From positions 62,001 through 126,000 of the forward strand of contig CABQEV010000005.1 in the NCBI GenBank assembly GCA_902463265.1: a DNA stretch of 64,000 bases. The letters are read 5' to 3'. Under the pieces are notes generated by a model. It did no database searches, had not been told where the DNA came from, and saw only the letters and a program-made list of their open reading frames with translations. This stretch comes from UMGS1889 sp900556055. Its GTDB lineage: Bacteria; Bacillota; Clostridia; Oscillospirales; Ruminococcaceae. How positions within the stretch are numbered: position 1 is the stretch's first letter; each line of letters starts with the position of its first letter. Positions 8,134-14,786 of this stretch are shown one piece after another. The position numbers and the translations under genes were made by a program.

Positions 8134-8160
8134 TAAAGTTTTTTTCGTACCTGCCGATAT
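8134..8160 (+). promoter_or_regulatory. Sigma-28 (SigD/FliA) promoter of flagellin
   Basis: TAAAGTTT (8134-8141) and GCCGATAT (8153-8160) match the flagellar sigma-28 consensus with exactly 15 bases between TAAA and GCCGATAT. No vegetative -35/-10 pair is evident nearby. Confidence 0.9.
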
Positions 8161-8343
8161 ATAAAACAGAAGTCAGGAGAACAAGTTCAGAAGTTCTGAA
8201 AAAACATTCTCCGCTTGTTCTCCTTATGAAGAACAGCTTCGCCGCCCGAAATGAAGCGTACGGTCATCGAAGGCAAAGAAAAATTTTTATTTATGTAACG
8301 GGAGCGAAAGGATTTGCTCCTTCGATTTACAGGAGGTATTATT
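8161..8343 (+). promoter_or_regulatory. Long structured 5' leader of flagellin mRNA
   Basis: About 175 nt lie between the sigma-28 promoter and the ATG. The leader holds an 11-bp perfect stem (8175-8185 with 8214-8224). This stem encloses, and competes with, a TTCAGAA-G-TTCTGAA palindrome (8186-8200). A small hairpin GGAGC/GCTCC (8301-8320) follows, whose 10-nt loop carries AAGGAT just before the AGGAGG Shine-Dalgarno (8331-8336). A GGA in a hairpin loop next to the Shine-Dalgarno is the layout bound by CsrA on flagellin mRNA in Bacillus. Regulation here is inferred. Confidence 0.55.
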
Positions 8344-9975
8344 ATGGCAATGGTAGTTAATCACAATTTACCCGCAATCAACGCTAACAGACAGCTCGGC
8401 ATCAATAACAGAGCTCTGTCCAAGTCTATTGAAAAGCTTTCTTCCGGTATGCAGATCAACCGTGCAGCTGATAACGCAGCAGGCCTTGCAATTTCCGAGA
8501 AGATGAGAGGTCAGATCAACGGTCTGGAGCAGGCTTCCAAGAATGCTCAGGACGGTATCTCCCTTATCCAGACAGCTGAGGGTGCTCTGAACGAGACTCA
8601 CGACATTCTCCAGAGAATGAGAACACTGGCTGTTCAGTCTGCTAACGGCACATATCAGGATGACGTTGACCGTGAAGCTATCCAGCTCGAAGTTGACGCT
8701 CTTAAGTCCGAGATCGACAGAATCTCCACATCTACACACTACAACGGCATCAAGCTTCTTGATGGTTCACTTTCCAAGACAGGCGGCTCTTCTAACAACT
8801 ATGGCGCAACATTCGGCGTAGTTGCAGCAGCAGGTAATGGACTTGATGGTGCACTTCTTACTTCCAATATTGTTGGTGTTTCTGTAAAGGTTGCTGCAGG
8901 TGCTTCCGGTAAGGGTGGCGAAAATGCAATTTGGAATGATGACGGAAATGAACTTACTCTGAATCTTGTTGCTGGTCAGACATACAAGCAGGAAGATATT
9001 GATAATTTGATCAAGAATGCAACTCAGGTTAAGGGTGCAACAGGTACACCTGCTGATGTTTCACTTAAGCTGAATAATGGTGTTTACACTGCTACTGATG
9101 CTGATGAAACAGGTGCAACCGTAGCAGGCACAAGGGGAACAATAACTGCTAATCTTGCAACTCTGGTAGGTAACGGTACAACTGCAGGCTTGGGTTCTTC
9201 TGATAAAATCACACTGGTTGCTAATTCATATGGCGATAGTAAGAATGAAGCTAATCTTATTGGCAAACTTACAATAACAACAGCTGCTACTGTTGAAGCA
9301 GGTAAAGAAACAGCTGATATCACAAAGGCACAGGTTAAGGGTACTTCCGGTGCTGAAGTTACATTAAAGCTTGCTACAGGCGTTGAGTATACAAATGAAG
9401 ATATTCAGAATATTCTTGCTAAGGCAGGATTTGATTACACTGTAAAGCTTGAAGATGCTCAGGCTCCTGATGATGTTAATGATGGCAAGATTACATTTAA
9501 CGTTGCTGCGGCAGCTCCTGCAGCAACAGTTGTTGAGGGTACAGGCGTTGGCAATGGTCAGATTGCAAATGCAGGTGAGGGTCTGGTATTCCAGATCGGT
9601 GCTAACGGCGTTGCTGACCAGAGAGTTACTCTGAATGTTGACGATATGTCTTCTTCCGCTCTTAAGATTGTTAACATCTCCGTTGCAACAAGAGATGGTG
9701 CTAACAAGGCTATCGATGTAGTTGATAACGCTATCAACACTGTTTCTATGCAGCGTGCAGGTCTTGGTGCTCTCCAGAACAGACTGGAACACACAATCAA
9801 CTCCCTCGACGTAGCTAACGAGAACCTGACATCCGCTGAGTCTGCTATCCGTGATACAGACATGGCTAAGGAAATGATGAAGTTTACTAAGCAGCAGATC
9901 CTGTCCCAGGCTTCTCAGGCAATGCTTGCTCAGGCAAATCAGCTTCCTCAGGGCGTTCTCCAGCTCCTCCAGTAA
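8344..9975 (+). CDS. hag: Flagellin
   Basis: The filament subunit, 543 residues. The conserved D0/D1 halves are at the N-terminus (about 1-145: MAMVVNHNLPAINANRQLG, KLSSGMQINRAADNAAGLAIS) and the C-terminus (about 455-543, ending NQLPQGVLQLLQ). No signal peptide is present, as expected for export through the flagellar secretion system. The LQRMRTLAVQSANG stretch around residue 95 keeps the D1 region that TLR5 recognises in other flagellins. The variable centre (about 150-450) is Ala/Gly/Thr/Val rich and contains a duplicated motif (residues 203-226 and 338-361). The start at 8344 has AGGAGG seven bases upstream; an upstream in-frame ATG at 8314 falls inside the leader hairpin. Transcribed from a sigma-28 promoter, with a strong terminator. 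FliB lies just downstream, convergent. Confidence 0.95.
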   Translation: MAMVVNHNLPAINANRQLGINNRALSKSIEKLSSGMQINRAADNAAGLAISEKMRGQINGLEQASKNAQDGISLIQTAEGALNETHDILQRMRTLAVQSANGTYQDDVDREAIQLEVDALKSEIDRISTSTHYNGIKLLDGSLSKTGGSSNNYGATFGVVAAAGNGLDGALLTSNIVGVSVKVAAGASGKGGENAIWNDDGNELTLNLVAGQTYKQEDIDNLIKNATQVKGATGTPADVSLKLNNGVYTATDADETGATVAGTRGTITANLATLVGNGTTAGLGSSDKITLVANSYGDSKNEANLIGKLTITTAATVEAGKETADITKAQVKGTSGAEVTLKLATGVEYTNEDIQNILAKAGFDYTVKLEDAQAPDDVNDGKITFNVAAAAPAATVVEGTGVGNGQIANAGEGLVFQIGANGVADQRVTLNVDDMSSSALKIVNISVATRDGANKAIDVVDNAINTVSMQRAGLGALQNRLEHTINSLDVANENLTSAESAIRDTDMAKEMMKFTKQQILSQASQAMLAQANQLPQGVLQLLQ

Positions 9976-10033
9976 GTTTTACTTACAAACTGAAAGCGGC
10001 TTAGCCGCATAACAAAATGACATAAAGCGCTTG

Positions 10034-10068
10034 CCGCCGCTCTCCTGTGTGGAGGGCGGCGGTTTTTT
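10034..10068 (+). terminator. Intrinsic terminator of flagellin
   Basis: A 12-bp GC-rich stem (10034-10045 with 10051-10062), 5-nt loop, then T6. Confidence 0.92.
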
Positions 10069-10078
10069 GTAGTTATAG

Positions 10079-10109
10079 AAAAAAACACGGCGGAATTTCT
10101 TCCGCCGTT
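10079..10109 (-). terminator. Intrinsic terminator of the fliB unit
   Basis: On the minus strand ACGGCGGAA / TTCCGCCGT with a 4-nt loop is followed by a T-rich run. It lies 5 bases after the fliB stop and next to the flagellin terminator. Confidence 0.8.
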
Positions 10110-10113
10110 AATA

Positions 10114-11358
10114 TCAGAATTTGATAAGTGAAACCATTGCGCCGAGTGAGGAAAAGTCGTTTTTCTTTATTGTGTCAATGATAACTTGCGGCAAATGTGG
10201 GTTATGAAAAAGGCATCTTGAAAATACAACAATTGCATCAATAAAATCTTTATCATCGGAATTTTCTGTGAGATTTCCTGCTGCAAAAAACATCATAACA
10301 CTGTATGACATACATATAAAAATGTAGGAGTCCCAGAAACTTAATGAAGTATTGGTAAATGGAAGATTAAGATAGAGCATAGAATTCAGCATAAGATTTT
10401 CTATGATATATTCTCTTCCCGAAAGAAAATTAAAAAGAAGCCCGAGCTGTTTTTCTACCCTTAGTGGGTCGGTTGTAAAATTTACGGTATCTTGATCATC
10501 CACAAATTCATAAACTATTCCATATGCAGATTCGATTTTTTCGTTCATATCAACAGGAAAAGAATGTGACTGAGCCATCCTGATAAGAATATTAGCAAAA
10601 TTAAGAGCGTTCTCAAAGGATTTGGATTTAATGCTTTTTATTTCATCAAGCATTGAACTGTCAGCAGAGCAGGCAGCTATCAATCCGTCAATATAAGAAG
10701 AAATTTTATCTCCGCTGTCTGTTTTAACAAGCTCATCTATATGTTTGAAAGCGATTCCCAGAAGAATGAGTCTGTCCTCAACTGAATAGCTGCGGTTTTT
10801 CATAATTGTGATAATAAGTGTTTTTATGTCCCAATAATATTTAAACGGAGCTGTAGAAAGTGTGTCTTTATCAATAATTGCAAAAACAGGGTTCATAAAT
10901 TTATTATGATTTATTTCACCGCCGCTTGTAAGTTCGATTCCGTCAGGCATATTTATAAGCAGACGAACCACTTCTTCACAGCCTGTTGAAAGATATTGCT
11001 CGGCAGATGTCATGTACTGAAAATTCTTACGCGGGAATTGCTTGCAAGTATTTGAAAGAATGTTATATCCGCACTCCTTTTGAAGCATACAAAGTCCATC
11101 ATTGTCAAGAAACTGACAGTTTCCGTCCTCTTTTAAGCGCATTTCAGCATAGATATTCGGATTATCGTTTTTTTTGAGACGCTTGAAAGCATGATCGCAT
11201 ATTTCCTGAAGCTCTTTGGATTTTTTTGCGTTCTTGGTATTTATGTATTCTTTCTTGTTGACAAAAATATTCCAGTTATGACAGCAGTTATTCCGACATT
11301 CTCCGCCGATGCAGTGGAATTCCTTAAAATAATTCGGTTCAATAATATTCAGATTCAT
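10114..11358 (-). CDS. fliB: FliB family flagellin lysine-N-methylase
   Basis: A 414-residue protein with the conserved Cys pattern of the FliB family in its first third: FHCIGGECRNNCCHNW (about 14-29), NCQFLDNDGLC (about 81-91), TCKQFPR (about 109-115) and STGCEE. FliB proteins methylate lysines of flagellin, and the cysteines are reported to hold an iron-sulfur cluster. Being convergent with the flagellin gene and separated only by two terminators supports that substrate. The ATG overlaps the stop of the small membrane-protein gene (TTATGA), with GAGGTG upstream. The C-terminal two thirds are poorly conserved in the family. Codon use is visibly more A/T-rich than in neighbouring genes, so separate acquisition is possible. 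Confidence 0.85.
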   Translation of the reverse strand: MNLNIIEPNYFKEFHCIGGECRNNCCHNWNIFVNKKEYINTKNAKKSKELQEICDHAFKRLKKNDNPNIYAEMRLKEDGNCQFLDNDGLCMLQKECGYNILSNTCKQFPRKNFQYMTSAEQYLSTGCEEVVRLLINMPDGIELTSGGEINHNKFMNPVFAIIDKDTLSTAPFKYYWDIKTLIITIMKNRSYSVEDRLILLGIAFKHIDELVKTDSGDKISSYIDGLIAACSADSSMLDEIKSIKSKSFENALNFANILIRMAQSHSFPVDMNEKIESAYGIVYEFVDDQDTVNFTTDPLRVEKQLGLLFNFLSGREYIIENLMLNSMLYLNLPFTNTSLSFWDSYIFICMSYSVMMFFAAGNLTENSDDKDFIDAIVVFSRCLFHNPHLPQVIIDTIKKNDFSSLGAMVSLIKF

Positions 11359-11555
11359 AAGATCACCTCAAAAATTATTATCAGCAAAACAAAAGCCACG
11401 CCCGCTGCGCATATCAGGCTCAGAAAGGGAAAAGGCTTCTTTTTCTGCGGCAGGGGAAGGTTTTCCAGCTCGGCGGTCAGGCGTTCGGTGTCCTCCTGCA
11501 TTCTTTTCAGCTCTTCTTCAAAGCTTCTGATCTTTTTTTCAGTCTCCGTCGGCAT
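11355..11555 (-). CDS. Small coiled-coil membrane protein
   Basis: A 66-residue protein: a charged amphipathic helix (SFEEELKRMQEDTERLTAELENL) followed by a proline/lysine hinge and one C-terminal hydrophobic helix (FPFLSLICAAGVAFVLLIIIF). This is a tail-anchor-like layout with the coiled coil in the cytoplasm. The chosen start at 11555 has AAAGGA ten bases upstream; an earlier in-frame ATG at 11576 overlaps that site. It is translationally coupled to fliB (ATGA-type overlap) and shares its promoter. No family recognised. A role alongside flagellin modification is only suggested by the coupling. Confidence 0.65.
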   Translation of the reverse strand: MPTETEKKIRSFEEELKRMQEDTERLTAELENLPLPQKKKPFPFLSLICAAGVAFVLLIIIFEVIL

Positions 11556-11584
11556 GGTCGTCACGTCCTTTCGCATATATTACC

Positions 11585-11613
11585 ATTTTATCATATTACA
11601 CGGAATATTGCAA
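11585..11613 (-). promoter_or_regulatory. Promoter of the small membrane protein-fliB unit
   Basis: On the minus strand TTGCAA (11608-11613), 17-bp spacer, TAAAAT (11585-11590). It is vegetative type, unlike the flagellin promoter. Confidence 0.6.
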
Positions 11614-11671
11614 GGATTTATGCGATTTTTATTACGATTTGATAATATTTTTTATTCCATAGAAAAATCAC

Positions 11672-11700
11672 TTGACAAGTTATATTATATAAGATATAAT
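11672..11700 (+). promoter_or_regulatory. Promoter of the PadR operon
   Basis: TTGACA (11672-11677), 17-bp spacer, TATAAT (11695-11700): perfect consensus. The -10 box is one arm of a perfect inverted repeat. Confidence 0.85.
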
Positions 11701-11704
11701 ATAA
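11680..11704. promoter_or_regulatory. Putative PadR operator
   Basis: TTATATTATA-N5-TATAATATAA is a perfect 10-bp inverted repeat covering the spacer and the -10 box. It is ideally placed for autorepression by the PadR protein encoded 60 bp downstream. Confidence 0.6.
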
Positions 11705-11765
11705 TTAAAAAGAGATTATAATATATCTGCGTGTGTACAGCGCAGGTATGAAAGGAAGAATAGAA

Positions 11766-12089
11766 ATGGTATTTCCCGTCAGTGCAGCGCTGCTTGACGC
11801 TCTGGTGCTTTCAATTGTTGCCAAAGAAGATACTTATGGCTATAAAATAACTCAGGAGATCAGAAAAGCTATCGAAATGTCAGAATCTACGCTGTATCCC
11901 GTGCTCAGACGTCTGCTCAAAGATGAATGCCTCGAATCCTACGATATGGAATATATGGGCAGAAACCGACGCTATTACCGCATTTCCGAAAAGGGCAGGA
12001 TACAGCTTAAGTTATATCAGGAAGAATGGAAGCTTTTTAAGGTTAGAATTGACAATGTTATTTACGATGGGGTGAATGATGATGAATAA
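11766..12089 (+). CDS. PadR family transcriptional regulator
   Basis: A 107-residue winged-helix protein of the short PadR (PadR-s2) type: LLDALVLSIVAKEDTYGYKITQEI, then SESTLYPVLRRLLKDECLES and the wing GRNRRYYRISEKG. The start at 11766 has AAAGGAAG upstream; an in-frame ATG at 11733 lacks one. It heads the classical PadR-DUF1700-DUF4097 operon, and its stop overlaps the next gene's ATG by 8 nt. Such operons often respond to membrane or antimicrobial stress, but the effector is unknown. The perfect palindrome at its promoter suggests autorepression. Confidence 0.9.
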   Translation: MVFPVSAALLDALVLSIVAKEDTYGYKITQEIRKAIEMSESTLYPVLRRLLKDECLESYDMEYMGRNRRYYRISEKGRIQLKLYQEEWKLFKVRIDNVIYDGVNDDE

Positions 12090-13011
12090 GGACGAGTATT
12101 TGTCAATGCTCAGGACGGAGCTTTTTGCTATGCCCGTCGAAGAGCGTGAAAATGCTGTTTCTTTTTATGAGGAAATGTTCGATGAGGCGGGGGAGGATAA
12201 GGCGGCTGCGGTCATTGCTGATCTCGGCAGTCCTGTTGATCTTGCCCGTGCTATTTTATGCGACAACTCGGATTATTCGAGAAGCATAAAGAACGCAACG
12301 GCTTCTCAGCGGCTTTTTGTCGAGAACTGCCGCCGTGAAAAGGCTGAGGACGAGGGCTATGCGGGCTACAATATCGGATTTGCAAGCCGCAATTATAAGG
12401 ATCCCGAGCCTGCTCCGAATATCAACATCGAAACTGCGGATAAGTCGGATGACCATGGCTTTGTGGATCTCAGCAAGGAAAATAAGCAGTCTGAACCTGA
12501 CGGAACTCCGTTTTCTTACGGCGATATGCGAAATGCGACCAACGCTGATTCATCAAGGGTGAATTATACATATAATCAGCCCCGGCAGAATAATGATCGG
12601 GAACAGAACGAACAAAGCGGACAGTCGAATTCAAAGGGGATATATTCTCTTATCGGATTTATTCTCGGTCTGGTGTTCCTGCTGCCGTTTATTGCGGTCG
12701 GCGGTGTGTTTGCGGCAATTTTGCTGGTGACAGTGCTTCTGTTCTTCCTTGGACTTGGGTTTGGCGCACTCGGATGTATCATCGCTGCGGCTGTGCTGAT
12801 AATTGCTTCCATTCCGAACATGATATCCGAGGGACTTGCAAGCGGCCTTATGACATTCGGCAGCGGTCTGCTGTGCGGAGGCGTTGGTATCCTGCTTTGC
12901 ATGATCGTCCGCGTGATAATCAAAAAGGGTATCCCGTCCATAGGCGGCTGGATCGGCAGGACATATAACAAGATCCGCAATTTCTTTGAAAGAAAGGACA
13001 GATTTCAATGA
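12082..13011 (+). CDS. DUF1700 (HAAS) domain membrane protein
   Basis: The first ~85 residues are the DUF1700/HAAS signalling helix region (KDEYLSMLRTELFAMPVEERENAVSFYEEMFDEAGED, ADLGSPVDLARAI). A roughly 85-residue polar, Asn/Glu-rich linker follows. The C-terminal third is hydrophobic, with three or four membrane helices (YSLIGFILGLVFLLPFIAVGGVFAAILLV and following). Three consecutive ATG codons are possible starts; the third (12082) has the best distance to GGGGTG. Coupled to padR upstream and to the DUF4097 gene downstream by ATGA. The family is thought to transmit a signal between a PadR regulator and a membrane partner; the exact role is unknown. Confidence 0.8.
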   Translation: MNKDEYLSMLRTELFAMPVEERENAVSFYEEMFDEAGEDKAAAVIADLGSPVDLARAILCDNSDYSRSIKNATASQRLFVENCRREKAEDEGYAGYNIGFASRNYKDPEPAPNINIETADKSDDHGFVDLSKENKQSEPDGTPFSYGDMRNATNADSSRVNYTYNQPRQNNDREQNEQSGQSNSKGIYSLIGFILGLVFLLPFIAVGGVFAAILLVTVLLFFLGLGFGALGCIIAAAVLIIASIPNMISEGLASGLMTFGSGLLCGGVGILLCMIVRVIIKKGIPSIGGWIGRTYNKIRNFFERKDRFQ

Positions 13012-14078
13012 TATATGACGAAAAGGAAAGGGAAGCGCAGTTTCAGACTGCTGAACCTGATGATATGAAAATATCATCGCCGCAGCCCACTCAGCCGCCT
13101 GCCATGCCTAAAAAGAAAAGAAGCGCGATAATCACTGCGGGATCGCTTATCCTTGCGGGCGTAGCGATACTTGGTGTCGGAATATCCATGAGAGGTTCTT
13201 CAAGCTCAGATATGGCTACCGTTGAAACAACGTATAATTTTGAACCGACTGCTGTTGCCGGCGAAGCAATCGAGGAATGGACACTTTCAGACGCAAACAT
13301 CATTGACGTTACGAATGTCACATCTGTTAAGTTCAATTGCAATGCCGCAGATATTACGATAATTCCGAGCGATGTTTTCAGCTATGAAGTCATGAACTAC
13401 GGTGAGCTTAATTTCAGCATTGATGATAACGGTGTGCTTGAAATAAACTATTCGGGAGATAAGGACAATTTGCTTAACGGTGAGCTCGGCACGCTTTATG
13501 TAACTGTTCCCGAACAAATGATAGACAGCATGGAAGTCCATCTTAATATGGGTTCTTTGAGCGTATCGGATTTTAAGAAAGAAAAAATGACGTTTGATCT
13601 TAATGCGGCACATCTTGACTTAATAAATCTTACAGCTTCTGAGTTCATTATTGATGTCAAAGCGGGAAGTATCAGTGCCGATGGACTTATTTCCAAGATA
13701 ATTAATGTGAACAATTCCGCATCCGATTCTTACTTTAACGATTTATATTCTCAGACTGCGGAATTTGTTTCAAATGCCGGTTCATGCACTGTTGAGAACG
13801 GAAATGTCAGCAAGCTGACGATGGACGGAAAAATGGGCGAGGTAAATTACAGCGGTGCGATCGAGGAAGGTGCTGATATTATCGTTGATATGGGAGGTTC
13901 ATCGATCAATCTGAACCGTTCTCCGTCGGAATATGACATCAAAGATATCAACAGCAAAATGTCTGACATAAGCATAAACGGAATTGATATCGAAGAATAT
14001 AACAGTGCAAATAATTCGGGAAACATACCGATAAATATAACGGCAAATATGTCCGATGTTTCGATAAATGCACAGTAA
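13008..14078 (+). CDS. DUF4097-type membrane-anchored beta-helix protein
   Basis: A 356-residue protein: about 40 cytoplasmic, proline-rich residues ending in PKKKR, one transmembrane helix (AIITAGSLILAGVAILGVGI, about 39-58), then an extracytoplasmic domain of short repeated strands (SVKFNCNAADITII, SMEVHLNMGSLSVSD, DISIN) typical of the DUF4097 right-handed beta-helix. The last residues repeat the pattern M-S-D-(I/V)-S-I-N twice. It ends the PadR-DUF1700 operon (4-nt overlap). This is probably the sensor or effector exposed outside the membrane. No catalytic residues are apparent. Confidence 0.75.
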   Translation: MIYDEKEREAQFQTAEPDDMKISSPQPTQPPAMPKKKRSAIITAGSLILAGVAILGVGISMRGSSSSDMATVETTYNFEPTAVAGEAIEEWTLSDANIIDVTNVTSVKFNCNAADITIIPSDVFSYEVMNYGELNFSIDDNGVLEINYSGDKDNLLNGELGTLYVTVPEQMIDSMEVHLNMGSLSVSDFKKEKMTFDLNAAHLDLINLTASEFIIDVKAGSISADGLISKIINVNNSASDSYFNDLYSQTAEFVSNAGSCTVENGNVSKLTMDGKMGEVNYSGAIEEGADIIVDMGGSSINLNRSPSEYDIKDINSKMSDISINGIDIEEYNSANNSGNIPINITANMSDVSINAQ

Positions 14079-14112
14079 AAAAGTGCGTGGGATTCATATC
14101 TCACGCACTTTT
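14079..14112. terminator. Bidirectional terminator between the DUF4097 gene and trmO
   Basis: AAAAGTGCGTGGGAT pairs with ATCTCACGCACTTTT (one G-U) around a 4-nt loop. It overlaps the last codons of the convergent trmO. Confidence 0.85.
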
Positions 14113-14786
14113 GCTATGTCTGTGACGGTAAGCGTTTTTCCGCTGACCCTGAAGCTTACGGAGTATTCCGCAAAGTCGAATGTGTATATTCTGTCAGGCT
14201 GATCCTGATACTGAGGACGCGGATCCTGTGCAAGGACTTCAATAAGTGCATCTTTTATGTTACTTCTGATTTTCCCTATCAATTGATAGGGAAAATCAAC
14301 ATCAAGCACTCCTTCCTTTTGCTGTAACGCAAATCCTCCGTCAGCATCGGGGTGCGAATCTGTGTATGGCAGATATGGCTTGATGTCGATAACAGGCGTT
14401 CCGTCCATCATATCTCCGCCGGAAATATATAAAACAGGCGCTTCGGGACATTCACGGTCAATTTTCAGAAGCTTCACTGAGGATAATCCTATTGAATTGG
14501 GACGGAACGGCGAACGGGTCGCAAACACTCCGACACGCTTGTTTCCTCCAAGCCTCGGCGGACGGACTGTGGGCGACCATTTATCACGCACAGCCTCCGA
14601 AAACTGCCATATCACCCATATATGCGAGAATTCTTCAAGCCCACGGAATGCTTCGGAAACACGGTATTCTTTTTCAAAAACGATCTTTGATACCAGCTCG
14701 TCAACAAGTCCGCTTTGCCTTGGAATTCCAAATTTTTCGGGGAAATCGCTGTGGATCTTAGCTATTGTCTTTATCTCCATTTTCAT
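14094..14786 (-). CDS. trmO: tRNA (N6-threonylcarbamoyladenosine-37-N6)-methyltransferase TrmO
   Basis: The TsaA/TrmO beta-barrel methyltransferase family adds a methyl group to t6A37 of ACY-reading tRNA-Thr, using SAM. Family marks: IARIHSDFPEKFGIPRQSGL-like N-terminus, the LEEFSHIWVIWQF segment, the RVGVFATRSPFRPNSIGLSSVKL core, the DGTPVIDIKPYLPY motif and a C-terminal extension (AQDPRPQY). The start at 14786 has AGGA six bases before it and lies inside the 3' end of the GTPase-NYN gene (29-nt overlap), so translation is probably coupled. Pairing with a ribosome-binding GTPase suggests a shared decoding theme, which is inference. Confidence 0.85.
   Translation of the reverse strand: MKMEIKTIAKIHSDFPEKFGIPRQSGLVDELVSKIVFEKEYRVSEAFRGLEEFSHIWVIWQFSEAVRDKWSPTVRPPRLGGNKRVGVFATRSPFRPNSIGLSSVKLLKIDRECPEAPVLYISGGDMMDGTPVIDIKPYLPYTDSHPDADGGFALQQKEGVLDVDFPYQLIGKIRSNIKDALIEVLAQDPRPQYQDQPDRIYTFDFAEYSVSFRVSGKTLTVTDIAKVREI

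Noticed and set aside
11191..11721. 176-codon plus-strand frame over fliB and its promoter
   Set aside because: Antisense to a well-supported gene, no ribosome-binding site, and it would cross the PadR promoter.
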